7,885 nucleotides of DNA from Phyllobacteriaceae bacterium UBA1059 (GTDB lineage: Bacteria; Pseudomonadota; Alphaproteobacteria; Rhizobiales; Rhizobiaceae). The stretch covers positions 31,213-39,097 of the forward strand of contig DCDI01000177.1 in the NCBI GenBank assembly GCA_002316345.1. The letters run 5' to 3'. Within the stretch, counting starts at the first letter, position 1. Every line of letters begins with the position of its first letter. The notes below the pieces were generated by a model. It was not told where the DNA came from. It was given only the letters and a program-made list of their open reading frames with translations, and made no database searches. Below, piece by piece: positions 1 to 5,874 of the stretch. Position numbers and translations under genes: made by a program.

Positions 1-1
1 G

Positions 2-766
2 GAAATGGCGGCGTCGAAAGCTGAAGCCGCCTTTATCGACGCTTTCAAGCACAACCTTGTTGCCGACAAGCAGATGATCGGCGTGGATCGGCTGGATTAC
101 TCGAAGGGCATCCCGGCGCGCTTCCAGGCCTTTGCGCAGATGCTCACCCGCTATCCAGAGATGAGCAAGAAGGTGTCCTTCCTGCAGATCGCGCCGCCAT
201 CGCGCGGCGATATCGGGGCCTATGCCGAGATCCGCGAAGAGCTCGAACGCCTGTCGGGTATGATCAACGGCGCACACGCGGATTTCGACTGGACGCCGAT
301 CCGCTACATCCACCGCTCGGTGTCGCGCGATCGGCTGGCTGCTATGTTGCGCGCAAGCGAGGTCGGTTTGGTTACGCCCATGCGCGACGGCATGAATCTC
401 GTGGCCAAGGAATATGTCGCCGCGCAGGACCCTGAAAATCCAGGCGTGCTCGTGCTGTCGCGCTTTGCCGGTGCTGCGGAAGAGATGCCGGAAGCGCTGC
501 TGGTCAATCCGTTCGACATCGATGAGATGGCCGAGATGTATTTTCAGGCGCTCAACATGCCGCTTGAAGAACGCAAGGAGCGGCACAAGGCGCTGTTTGA
601 GCGCATCCGCCGCTATGACGTGAAGGCGTGGCAGGAAAGCTTCCTGGAAGCACTCACCTCACCGCGCGAATGGGCTGAAAAACACGCAGTTCGGACGGCG
701 GACAACGATTCGGTCGATCCGAACGCCGGCGGCCCTCAAGCACCGTCCGGCCGCGTGCCGACATAA
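2..766 (+). CDS. otsA: Trehalose-6-phosphate synthase, C-terminal part (5' end outside window)
   Basis: GT20 glycosyltransferase that joins glucose from a nucleotide sugar (usually UDP-glucose) to glucose-6-phosphate, giving trehalose-6-phosphate in the cytoplasm, the first step of OtsA/OtsB trehalose synthesis for osmotic and desiccation stress. Only about 254 codons are present and the frame is open to the left edge, so the ATG at 5 is internal. Counting from it, VDRLDYSKGI (27-36) carries R29 and K34, SRGD (66-69) carries R67, and MRDGMNLVAKEY (126-137) carries D128 and E136. The spacings match E. coli OtsA R262, K267, R300, D361 and E369 exactly (offset 233), so the donor-binding Rossmann half is intact and about 233 residues lie upstream. 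SRFAGAAEEM and LLVNPFD (166-171) are also family hallmarks. After about residue 220 the tail is poorly conserved and Pro/Gly-rich. The 3' end overlaps the convergent DUF454 gene by 31 bases. Confidence 0.97.
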   Translation, partial: EMAASKAEAAFIDAFKHNLVADKQMIGVDRLDYSKGIPARFQAFAQMLTRYPEMSKKVSFLQIAPPSRGDIGAYAEIREELERLSGMINGAHADFDWTPIRYIHRSVSRDRLAAMLRASEVGLVTPMRDGMNLVAKEYVAAQDPENPGVLVLSRFAGAAEEMPEALLVNPFDIDEMAEMYFQALNMPLEERKERHKALFERIRRYDVKAWQESFLEALTSPREWAEKHAVRTADNDSVDPNAGGPQAPSGRVPT

Positions 767-1182
767 AGCGCGGAACACAGCAGCACCACCGCCACAGCCA
801 GGGCGGTGGGCCATCGCGGCGAGGCCGACACGTAGAAGATGACATAGCCGGCCGCCATACCCGTGAAAGCCAGATACTTGGCGCGACGCGGGATCGCGCC
901 GGAGCTACGCCAAGCCCGCAACGGCGGTCCGAATTGCTGGTGGTTCAGCAGCCAGGCCTCGAAGCGTGGCGAGGAGCGCCCAAAGCACCACGCGGCCATG
1001 ATCAGGAAGATCGTGGTCGGCAGCCACGGCAGGAATGCGCCGACAATGCCGATCCCCGTCAGGACAATTCCCGCCGTGAAATAAAGGCCCCGCGCCCACT
1101 TATTCCCAACGGGCACGATCGCTTCCGGACCGCCATGTGATGCAGGCGGCTCAGTCGGAGGCAATTCGACCGGATGGTGCAT
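736..1182 (-). CDS. DUF454 (YbaN-type) small inner-membrane protein
   Basis: About 148 residues, a DUF454 family member of unknown biochemical function. The family signature runs through the middle: GAFLPWLPTTIFLIMAAWCF, then GRSSPRFEAWL, HQQFGPPLRAW and AIPRRAK (about 48-102). Hydrophobic stretches at about 34-52, 56-67, 104-119 and 125-142 suggest three to four membrane segments; the first 28 residues are Pro/His-rich and polar. Two starts are possible: the ATG at 1182, which shares one base with the TGA stop of the heme oxygenase gene (TGATG), or a GTG at 1185, which would give a four-base GTGA overlap. I chose the ATG. Neither has a strong Shine-Dalgarno sequence, so translation probably depends on coupling to the upstream heme oxygenase. 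That pairing suggests a role linked to heme or iron handling, but this is inference from context only. The stop lies inside the end of the convergent otsA. Confidence 0.9.
   Translation of the reverse strand: MHHPVELPPTEPPASHGGPEAIVPVGNKWARGLYFTAGIVLTGIGIVGAFLPWLPTTIFLIMAAWCFGRSSPRFEAWLLNHQQFGPPLRAWRSSGAIPRRAKYLAFTGMAAGYVIFYVSASPRWPTALAVAVVLLCSALYVGTRPDGA
786..809 (+). terminator. Possible 3' hairpin for otsA without U-tract
   Basis: Twenty bases after the otsA stop, CCACCGCC (786-793) and GGCGGTGG (802-809) form a perfect 8-bp GC-rich stem with an 8-base loop. No T-run follows, and the repeat lies inside the coding part of the DUF454 gene, in an Ala/Val-rich membrane segment, so it may be a codon-driven coincidence. 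If functional it would stabilise or help end the otsA transcript; no other terminator is visible for this gene. Confidence 0.25.
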
Positions 1183-1769
1183 CACGCCGCAAACGCATCT
1201 TCGGCGAGCTGTTGCACGCGCTTGAACGCGGCCACCGCCCCGGAAATGACGCGCGCTTCCTCGGCTTGGTCGAACTCAGCACCATCAAGGGCAGCCTGGA
1301 ACGTCTTCCACTGTTTTCCGCGCCCTTCAGGCGAAGCTGCAAGATGGCGGGCGCCGAACTCCTTGCCAAGACCAAGCTTTGCCGCCTCCTTGATCAGAAA
1401 CGCCGCCCCGAGGTTCGAACCCTCGGCGACATAAAGCCAGCCGAAGCGCGTCGCCAGATCGTCGCTGACGGCGACACCGCGCTGCGTCGCCGAGCACACA
1501 AGGCCGAGATCGTCCAGATCCGCTTCAATCATGGACAGCCTGCAGCGCGATGCCAGATCCGGCACGAGTGCGGCCAGCCGAGGATCAGCATAGAGGGGCT
1601 GGATGTCGCGATGAAACTGATGCTGCATGCCGAGGAACAACGCGTAGTGATCGCGTGAGTCAAATGGCCGGCTCGCCATGATGCGACCATCGAGCCCTTC
1701 ATGCGCGGCCTGCGTTTCGGTCTTCAAGCGGCGAGACAGCGGCAAGGCCAGCGTGGACGTGTCAGTCAT
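1182..1769 (-). CDS. Biliverdin-producing heme oxygenase (BphO/HemO type)
   Basis: Soluble 195-residue protein of the all-helical heme oxygenase family, which uses O2 and electrons to open heme into biliverdin, Fe2+ and CO; the length is usual for bacterial members. The proximal heme ligand is expected to be H23 in TETQAAHEGLDGRIM (17-31), the equivalent of the ATRxxHExL segment in homologues. The distal helix is the Gly-rich stretch GWLYVAEGSNLGAAFLI (110-126), matching the YVxEGSxLGG motif of the family. The start ATG at 1769 has no strong ribosome-binding site. The gene is first in a leftward pair with the DUF454 gene, divergent from map. No heme transporter and no bacteriophytochrome gene is visible nearby, so it could serve iron recovery from heme or supply biliverdin to a distant phytochrome. 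The symbol bphO or hemO cannot be chosen from sequence alone. Confidence 0.93.
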   Translation of the reverse strand: MTDTSTLALPLSRRLKTETQAAHEGLDGRIMASRPFDSRDHYALFLGMQHQFHRDIQPLYADPRLAALVPDLASRCRLSMIEADLDDLGLVCSATQRGVAVSDDLATRFGWLYVAEGSNLGAAFLIKEAAKLGLGKEFGARHLAASPEGRGKQWKTFQAALDGAEFDQAEEARVISGAVAAFKRVQQLAEDAFAA

Positions 1770-1820
1770 TCAGTCGGGTATCCGGTCTTCATCCAGCCGA
1801 TATGGCAAGCGCACGCCATC

Positions 1821-1844
1821 CTTCAAGTCGCTTCAGGCTTGAAG
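1821..1844. promoter_or_regulatory. Inverted repeat in the divergent heme oxygenase / map intergenic region
   Basis: CTTCAAG (1821-1827) and CTTGAAG (1838-1844) form a perfect 7-bp inverted repeat with a 10-base spacer, so the half-site centres are 17 bases apart. A second copy, CTTCA (1831-1835), pairs with TGAAG (1840-1844) around a 4-base gap. The repeat sits 51 bases from the heme oxygenase ATG and 52 bases from the chosen map ATG, a fitting place for an operator controlling one or both genes. I do not recognise a Fur, RirA, Irr or LexA consensus in it. Without a regulator or homologous regions to compare, a binding role is inference. Confidence 0.4.
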
Positions 1845-1884
1845 ACAAGCGATGCGAGTGGCACATGATGTCTTTGACAGATTT

Positions 1885-1891
1885 GAAGAAG
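1885..1891 (+). promoter_or_regulatory. Ribosome-binding site that decides the map start
   Basis: GAAGAAG lies five bases before the ATG at 1897 but only two bases before the ATG at 1894, so 1897 is the better start. No comparable site precedes the ATG at 1852, and the 15 extra residues that start would add (a Val/Phe/Glu-rich stretch) are not typical of the family. Confidence 0.6.
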
Positions 1892-1896
1892 TTATG

Positions 1897-2724
1897 ATGG
1901 TCACCTATCTCGACGCAGCCACTGCACCATTGCGCAACACGGGTCAGATCCGCCTCTATGATGAAGCGGCCTTTGAAGGCATGCGCAAGGCTTCGCAGCT
2001 GACAGCGCGCTGCCTCGATGCGCTGGTCGACATGGTCAAGCCCGGTCTTCCAACCAACGAGATCGACCGTTTCGTATTCGAGTTCGGCATGGATCACGGC
2101 GGCTTGCCGGCCACGCTGAACTATCGCGGCTTCAAGAAGTCGACCTGCACCTCGATCAACCATGTCGTGTGCCACGGCTTCCCTGACGACAAGCCGCTCC
2201 GCGAAGGCGATATCGTCAACATCGATGTGACCTTCATCGTCGATGGCTGGCATGGGGATTCCAGCCGCATGTATCCCGTCGGGCAGATCAAACGCGCTGC
2301 CGAGCGCCTTCTGGAAGTCACCCATGAATCGCTGATGCGTGGCATCGCAGCGGTAAAGCCAGGCGCCCGCACCGGCGCGATCGGTCACGCCATCCAGTCC
2401 TATGCCGAAGCCGAGCGCTGTTCCGTGGTGCGCGACTTCTGCGGCCACGGCGTCGGCCAGATCTTCCACGATTCGCCGAACATTCTGCACTACGGCAGTC
2501 CCAACGAAGGCGTTGAGCTGCGTAAGGGCATGATCTTCACGATCGAGCCGATGATCAATCTCGGCCGTCCCCATGTAAAAGTTCTGTCCGACGGCTGGAC
2601 CGCAGTGACGCGTGACCGATCCCTGTCCGCGCAATACGAACACAGCGTCGGCGTCACTGACGATGGCTGCGAGATCTTCACGACCTCGCCGGCCGGTTTG
2701 TTCGCTCCGGGTCTCTCGGTCTGA
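1897..2724 (+). CDS. map: Type I methionine aminopeptidase
   Basis: Removes the N-terminal Met from nascent proteins after deformylation, in the cytoplasm at the ribosome exit; essential in most bacteria. From the ATG at 1897 the protein has 275 residues, near the usual 250-280. All five metal ligands are visible: D110 in NIDV, D121 in GWHGDSS, H184 in CGHGVGQ, E217 in TIEPM and E248 in QYEHS. Their spacings (11, 63, 33 and 31) are identical to D97, D108, H171, E204 and E235 of E. coli MetAP, and the substrate-binding H93 is in VVCHGFPDD. The fold is the pita-bread M24 domain with no added N-terminal zinc finger. A start at 1852 would add 15 unlikely residues. radC begins three bases after the stop, so the two are almost certainly co-transcribed. 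Confidence 0.97.
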   Translation: MVTYLDAATAPLRNTGQIRLYDEAAFEGMRKASQLTARCLDALVDMVKPGLPTNEIDRFVFEFGMDHGGLPATLNYRGFKKSTCTSINHVVCHGFPDDKPLREGDIVNIDVTFIVDGWHGDSSRMYPVGQIKRAAERLLEVTHESLMRGIAAVKPGARTGAIGHAIQSYAEAERCSVVRDFCGHGVGQIFHDSPNILHYGSPNEGVELRKGMIFTIEPMINLGRPHVKVLSDGWTAVTRDRSLSAQYEHSVGVTDDGCEIFTTSPAGLFAPGLSV

Positions 2725-2727
2725 GGC

Positions 2728-3645
2728 ATGGCTGGCGCGGATGAAGATTTCGATGAAGCGAGCTTCTTTCAAAGCCTGAACACCGGTTCTCCATTCCCGA
2801 TCCAGCCTGTGAAGGCAGCAAAGGCACGCTCAAAGGGAACGAAGACGCAGAAGGCAGGAACGCTTTTCGACAAAGCGCCTGCCGCGCCGCCGCAGGACGT
2901 GTCGACCGCGATCACGCCCGAAGAGGCTGATACCGGTGACGCGCTTCCTGAAGACGACGCATCCACTCCCGAAGTGCCGCTCTATCATGGCCACCGCGAC
3001 CGCGTCCGCAAGCGGTTCGACAAGATCGGCGGCGAAGCCTTTGAGGATTATGAACTTTTAGAAATTGCGCTGTTCGGCGTGATCCCCCGCGGCGACACGA
3101 AGGACATCGCCAAGCGCCTGCTGCGCCGGTTCGGCACGTTTGCGGAAGTCGTCGGCGCACCGAAGCACCTGTTGCAGGAAGTGGATGGTATCGGTCCGAA
3201 CGCCGCAACGGACATCAAGGTCCTTGCGGCCGTCGCGCAACGCATCGCGCGCGGCGCTGTCATCAAGCGCGAAGCTCTGACCTCCTGGAACCTGATTCTT
3301 GAATATCTGCGAACCGCCATGGCTTTCGACGCGGTGGAGAAGTTCCGGGTGCTCTATCTCAACAAGAAGAACCTGCTGATCGCCGACGAGGTGCAGCAGG
3401 AAGGCATCGTCGACCACACGCCGGCCTATCCCAGCAAGGTCGTCAACCGGGCCTACAATCTGGGCGCCACAGCCATCGTGCTCGTTCACAACCACCCCTC
3501 CGGCGATCCCGAACCATCAAAGGCCGACATCGAGCTGACAAGGGCGATTATCGCGGCAGCCAAGGGCCACAACATCGTCGTCCACGACCACATCATCATC
3601 GGCCGCAACGGCCACGCCAGCCTGCGCGGCCAGGGCTATATCTGA
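2728..3645 (+). CDS. radC: RadC family (UPF0758) JAMM/MPN-domain protein with long N-terminal extension
   Basis: RadC-family protein of 305 residues. Residues 1-86 are a low-complexity, Ala/Pro/Glu/Asp/Lys-rich and probably disordered extension; typical family members have about 220-230 residues and lack it. The conserved part starts at YHGHRDRVRKRF (86-97), continues with a helix-hairpin-helix segment (VDGIGPNAATDIK, about 152-164) and ends in a JAMM metalloprotease-like domain. Its zinc motif is H254-x-H256-x7-S264-x2-D267 (HNHPSGDPEPSKAD), with a candidate catalytic Glu at E221 (ADEVQQEG). The historical assignment to DNA repair in E. coli was not upheld, so the substrate is unknown; metal-dependent peptidase activity is inferred from the intact motif. 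The start is three bases after map, with GAGG overlapping the map stop as a weak ribosome-binding site. Confidence 0.95.
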   Translation: MAGADEDFDEASFFQSLNTGSPFPIQPVKAAKARSKGTKTQKAGTLFDKAPAAPPQDVSTAITPEEADTGDALPEDDASTPEVPLYHGHRDRVRKRFDKIGGEAFEDYELLEIALFGVIPRGDTKDIAKRLLRRFGTFAEVVGAPKHLLQEVDGIGPNAATDIKVLAAVAQRIARGAVIKREALTSWNLILEYLRTAMAFDAVEKFRVLYLNKKNLLIADEVQQEGIVDHTPAYPSKVVNRAYNLGATAIVLVHNHPSGDPEPSKADIELTRAIIAAAKGHNIVVHDHIIIGRNGHASLRGQGYI

Positions 3646-3675
3646 GGCCACCACATAGCTGGTAAGATGCTCATT

Positions 3676-3683
3676 GAAGGTGG
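3676..3683 (+). promoter_or_regulatory. Shine-Dalgarno site for the 3693 gene
   Basis: GAAGGTGG ends nine bases before the ATG at 3693, the best-placed ribosome-binding site in this stretch. It supports both the reality of the small gene and the choice of 3693 over the ATG at 3696. Confidence 0.55.
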
Positions 3684-3692
3684 TGCTGCTCA

Positions 3693-4040
3693 ATGATGCC
3701 GCGATCTATCTTGACCGGCGTCCTGCTCGGACTTGCCATAGCCGCCCTGGCAAGCTGGATGCCCTACCTACTCCGCACCACGGCAACCCTGTCATGCCAA
3801 GATGCGCCCATCGCCGATCAGACACGCTACTGCGTCTATTACGATGAACGTCCGGCGCTGTTCTCCGCCACCTACCGGCTGACGATCGGCCGCGAAGAGG
3901 GTCGCGGCGTGGTTTACACAGTGCCGTTCTCGCAGGCGCACATCCAGACCAACTGGAGTGCGACAACCGGTGACCTCACGATTACGCTGCCGGGCTCCTC
4001 GATCATCGTCTCGCCCTCGCAATACATCGACCACCGCTAA
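3693..4040 (+). CDS. Small membrane-anchored or exported protein of unknown function
   Basis: 115 residues; I do not recognise the family. The N-terminus is a short basic segment (MMPR) followed by a hydrophobic stretch at about 5-27 (ILTGVLLGLAIAALASWM and onward), which would act as a signal anchor or uncleaved signal peptide. The rest would face the periplasm. It is rich in Thr, Ser and Tyr with alternating polar and hydrophobic residues, which suggests beta structure, and contains two Cys (C35, C47) spaced to form a disulfide. There is no lipobox. A good Shine-Dalgarno site, normal codon use and a strong terminator straight after the stop support a real gene. It starts 47 bases after radC with no terminator between, so it may be read through from map-radC, but nothing links its function to them. 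Confidence 0.75.
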   Translation: MMPRSILTGVLLGLAIAALASWMPYLLRTTATLSCQDAPIADQTRYCVYYDERPALFSATYRLTIGREEGRGVVYTVPFSQAHIQTNWSATTGDLTITLPGSSIIVSPSQYIDHR

Positions 4041-4054
4041 ACCCGCCGCCAACA

Positions 4055-4081
4055 AAAAGGCCGCCTCGAGGGCGGCCTTTT
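4055..4081. terminator. Bidirectional intrinsic terminator between the 3693 gene and tig
   Basis: AAAAGGCCGCC (4055-4065) and GGCGGCCTTTT (4071-4081) form a perfect 11-bp stem with a 5-base loop (TCGAG). The T-run on the right serves rightward transcription, and the A-run on the left becomes a U-run for leftward transcription. It starts 15 bases after the stop of the small + strand gene and lies 20 bases beyond the tig stop on the minus strand, so it can end both converging transcripts. Confidence 0.9.
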
Positions 4082-4101
4082 CAATCAGGTCACGAAGCGG
4101 A

Positions 4102-5583
4102 TCAGGCTTCCGGAGCGGGCTCTTCCACGTCCGTGGCGCCCTCTTCCTTGTCGGCCTTGGCAGCCTTCTTCTTCGGCGCAGCCTTCTTCTTGGCCGGCTT
4201 CTTTTCTTCCGCCGCGGCTTCCTTGGTCTCGCCCTCGGCGCCAGCCTCGTCTTCCGACATCAGCTCTTCCCTGGAAACGCTCTTGTCGGTGACGTCGATC
4301 TGGCCGAGCAGATGGTCAACGACCTTCTCCTCGTAGAGTGGCGCGCGGATGGAAGCGAGCGCGCTTGGATTCTTGCGGTAGAAGTCGAACACATCCTGCT
4401 GCTGAGGGCCAGGGTAGCGGCGAACGAAGTCGAACAGAGCGCGCTGCATTTCCTCATCGGAAATCGTGACGCCAGCCTTTTCGCCGATCTCGGCCAGCAC
4501 CAGACCAAGGCGCACGCGGCGCTCGGCCAGCTTGCGGTATTCGGCCTGAGCCTCTTCCTCGGTCGTGCCTTCGTCCTCGAAGGTCTGGCCGGCAGACTGC
4601 AGGTCGCGCTGCACCTGGTTCCAGATGTTCTCGTATTCGGCTTCCACGAGCTTGGAAGGCGCTTCGAACTGATAGGTGCCGTCAAGGGCGTCGAGCAGCT
4701 CGCGCTTCACCTTCTGGCGGGTCATCTGGCCGTACTGGCTTTCCAGCTGGCCCTTCACGACTTCGCGCAGGCGCTCGAGCGATTCGATGCCGAGGTTCTT
4801 GGCAACTTCGTCCGTCAGTTCGAGCTTGGCAGGTGCCGACACTTCCTTGACCGTGATGTCGAAGGTCGCGTCCTTGCCGGCCAGATGCGAGGCATTGTAC
4901 TGCGCCGGGAACGTAACGTTGATCACCTTCTCGTCGCCAGCCTTGGCGCCGATCAGCTGTTCCTCGAAGCCGGGAATGAACTGCTTTGAGCCGAGTACGA
5001 GCTGCGCATCGGAGTCCTGGCCACCCTGGAAGGCTTCGCCATCGACCTTGCCGAGGTAATCGATCGTAACGCGGTCGCCGTCTTCGGCTGCGCCGTCCTT
5101 GGTTTCGTAGGAGCGGGCGGATTCTGCAACGCGCTGAAGGCCTTCCTCGATTTCCTCATCGGCCACGTCGTAAACCGGACGCGTGACCTTGATGCCGGAA
5201 TAATCCTGCAGTTCGATCGCCGGAATGATTTCGTAGGCCAGCGAAAATTCGAAGTCGGACTTGCCGGCCAGGATCTTGTCGGCTTCAGCCTCGTCCTCGG
5301 TCATGTTGACCTCGGGCTGCATCGCAGCCTTCTCACCACGGTCAGCCAGGATCGAGCGCGTGGAATCGTTCAGGATCTCGTTGACGACTTCAGCCATGAA
5401 GGACTTGCCGTACATCTTGCGCATATGCGCCATCGGCACCTTGCCGGGACGGAAGCCGTTGATGCGGGCCTTGCCCTGAGCTTCGGAAAGGCGGCCGTTC
5501 AGGCGCGTTTCCATGTCACTGGCGGGCACAACCACCTTGATCTCGCGCTTCAGCCCCTCGTTGAGCGTCTCGGTAACCTGCAT
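4102..5583 (-). CDS. tig: Trigger factor, ribosome-associated chaperone and peptidyl-prolyl isomerase
   Basis: Binds the ribosome exit tunnel (protein L23) and shields and folds nascent chains. From the ATG at 5583 there are 493 residues. The N-terminal ribosome-binding domain (about 1-115) has the signature loop GFRPGKVP at 43-50, with F44 and R45 at exactly the E. coli positions; the third residue of the FRK motif is Pro here. The FKBP-type isomerase domain spans about 165-248 (EDGDRVTIDYLGKVDGEAF, then FIPGFEEQLIGAKAGD), followed by the helical chaperone arms to about 435. The last 57 residues are an acidic and Lys/Ala-rich tail (KKPAKKKAAPKKKAAK, then EEPAPEA), absent from E. coli. The start is fixed by GAAGG (5592-5596), eight bases upstream, and by the E. 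coli alignment; an in-frame ATG at 5622 would add 13 unrelated residues. It lies downstream of tRNA-Leu on the same strand and ends at a shared terminator. Confidence 0.97.
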   Translation of the reverse strand: MQVTETLNEGLKREIKVVVPASDMETRLNGRLSEAQGKARINGFRPGKVPMAHMRKMYGKSFMAEVVNEILNDSTRSILADRGEKAAMQPEVNMTEDEAEADKILAGKSDFEFSLAYEIIPAIELQDYSGIKVTRPVYDVADEEIEEGLQRVAESARSYETKDGAAEDGDRVTIDYLGKVDGEAFQGGQDSDAQLVLGSKQFIPGFEEQLIGAKAGDEKVINVTFPAQYNASHLAGKDATFDITVKEVSAPAKLELTDEVAKNLGIESLERLREVVKGQLESQYGQMTRQKVKRELLDALDGTYQFEAPSKLVEAEYENIWNQVQRDLQSAGQTFEDEGTTEEEAQAEYRKLAERRVRLGLVLAEIGEKAGVTISDEEMQRALFDFVRRYPGPQQQDVFDFYRKNPSALASIRAPLYEEKVVDHLLGQIDVTDKSVSREELMSEDEAGAEGETKEAAAEEKKPAKKKAAPKKKAAKADKEEGATDVEEPAPEA

Positions 5584-5591
5584 TCTTGAAA

Positions 5592-5598
5592 CCTTCTT
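5592..5598 (-). promoter_or_regulatory. Ribosome-binding site that decides the tig start
   Basis: On the minus strand AAGAAGG stands eight bases before the ATG at 5583, a strong and well-spaced Shine-Dalgarno site. It argues against the upstream in-frame ATG at 5622. Confidence 0.7.
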
Positions 5599-5605
5599 GT
5601 CGTTG

Positions 5606-5623
5606 CGTGCCACCGATGGCACG
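5606..5623 (-). other. Perfect hairpin in the tig leader
   Basis: CGTGCCA (5606-5612) and TGGCACG (5617-5623) form a perfect 7-bp stem with a 4-base loop, TCGG when read on the tig strand. It lies just upstream of the tig ribosome-binding site and downstream of tRNA-Leu. No U-run follows on either strand, so it is not a classic terminator. It could be an RNA processing or stability element between the tRNA and the mRNA. The structure is seen directly; the role is inference. Confidence 0.4.
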
Positions 5624-5667
5624 GCGAAATTCCGTCAGGGCGTTTCCGTGGATGGAGCCGGAACCGA

Positions 5668-5752
5668 TGGTGCGGGTGGAGGGACTTGAACCCCCATGCC
5701 TTGCGGCGCTTGGACCTAAACCAAGTGTGTCTGCCAATTCCACCACACCCGC
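5668..5752 (-). tRNA. tRNA-Leu, anticodon UAG, CCA end encoded
   Basis: Read on the minus strand the gene starts at 5752 with GCGGGTG, which pairs perfectly with CACCCGC (5672-5678) to give the 7-bp acceptor stem; the discriminator base is A (5671) and CCA is encoded at 5668-5670. The D-arm region is TGGTGGAATTGGCAGACAC. The anticodon arm is CTTGG-TTTAGGT-CCAAG, with anticodon TAG reading the CUA/CUN leucine codons. A long class II variable arm follows, then the T-arm GGGGGTTCAAGTCCCTCC. The 85-base length with a long variable arm is typical of leucine tRNAs. It lies 84 bases upstream of tig on the same strand with no obvious terminator between, so readthrough into tig is possible. Confidence 0.97.
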
Positions 5753-5782
5753 CTCGGAGCGGACAGCCCTCAAAGCGGGGTT

Positions 5783-5810
5783 CCTATATCATCGCGATTG
5801 CAGCGTTCAA
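5783..5810 (-). promoter_or_regulatory. Predicted sigma-70 type promoter of tRNA-Leu
   Basis: On the minus strand TTGAAC (5805-5810) and TATAGG (5783-5788) are separated by 16 bases and resemble the -35 and -10 boxes. Transcription would begin near 5776, about 24 bases before the mature tRNA 5' end, through a C-rich segment just after the -10 box, a feature common in stable-RNA promoters. It may also drive tig by readthrough. Predicted by eye only. Confidence 0.5.
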
Positions 5811-5841
5811 AAGGAATTTTGCCGTTTTGTCCGGCCAATTT

Positions 5842-5865
5842 GCCGCTTTCTCCTGAAAAAGCGGC
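5842..5865 (-). terminator. Hairpin just after the GDYXXLXY gene, weak terminator candidate
   Basis: GCCGCTTT (5842-5849) and AAAGCGGC (5858-5865) form a perfect 8-bp stem with an 8-base loop, nine bases beyond the stop of the leftward GDYXXLXY gene. The position fits a terminator, but no U-run follows on the minus strand, so it may instead stabilise the 3' end or be only partly effective ahead of the tRNA promoter. Confidence 0.4.
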
Positions 5866-5874
5866 TGTGCCGGC

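Noticed and set aside
1137..1658. 173-codon + strand open frame
   Set aside because: Antisense to the heme oxygenase gene, without recognisable domains; the minus-strand frame has clear family motifs.
1839..1869. TTGAAG...CATGAT as a map promoter
   Set aside because: The spacer would be 19 bases and the -10 box is poor; the TTGAAG is already part of the inverted repeat.
1789..2772. 327-codon open frame on the minus strand across map and the start of radC
   Set aside because: It lies wholly antisense to map, whose catalytic residues are all intact. Its composition (Ala/Val/Asp/His-rich) is what the reverse frame of a high-GC gene gives, and it resembles no family.
3648..3684. CCACC...GGTGG inverted repeat between radC and the small gene as a terminator
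   Set aside because: Only about 5 bp of pairing across a loop of nearly 30 bases and no T-run; the right arm is better explained as part of the Shine-Dalgarno site.
3958..4989. 343-codon open frame on the + strand across tig, rich in Leu/Phe/Arg
   Set aside because: It is the antisense frame of trigger factor; the apparent hydrophobic repeats mirror the Lys/Ala/Glu-rich tail of tig. It also crosses the strong terminator at 4055-4081.
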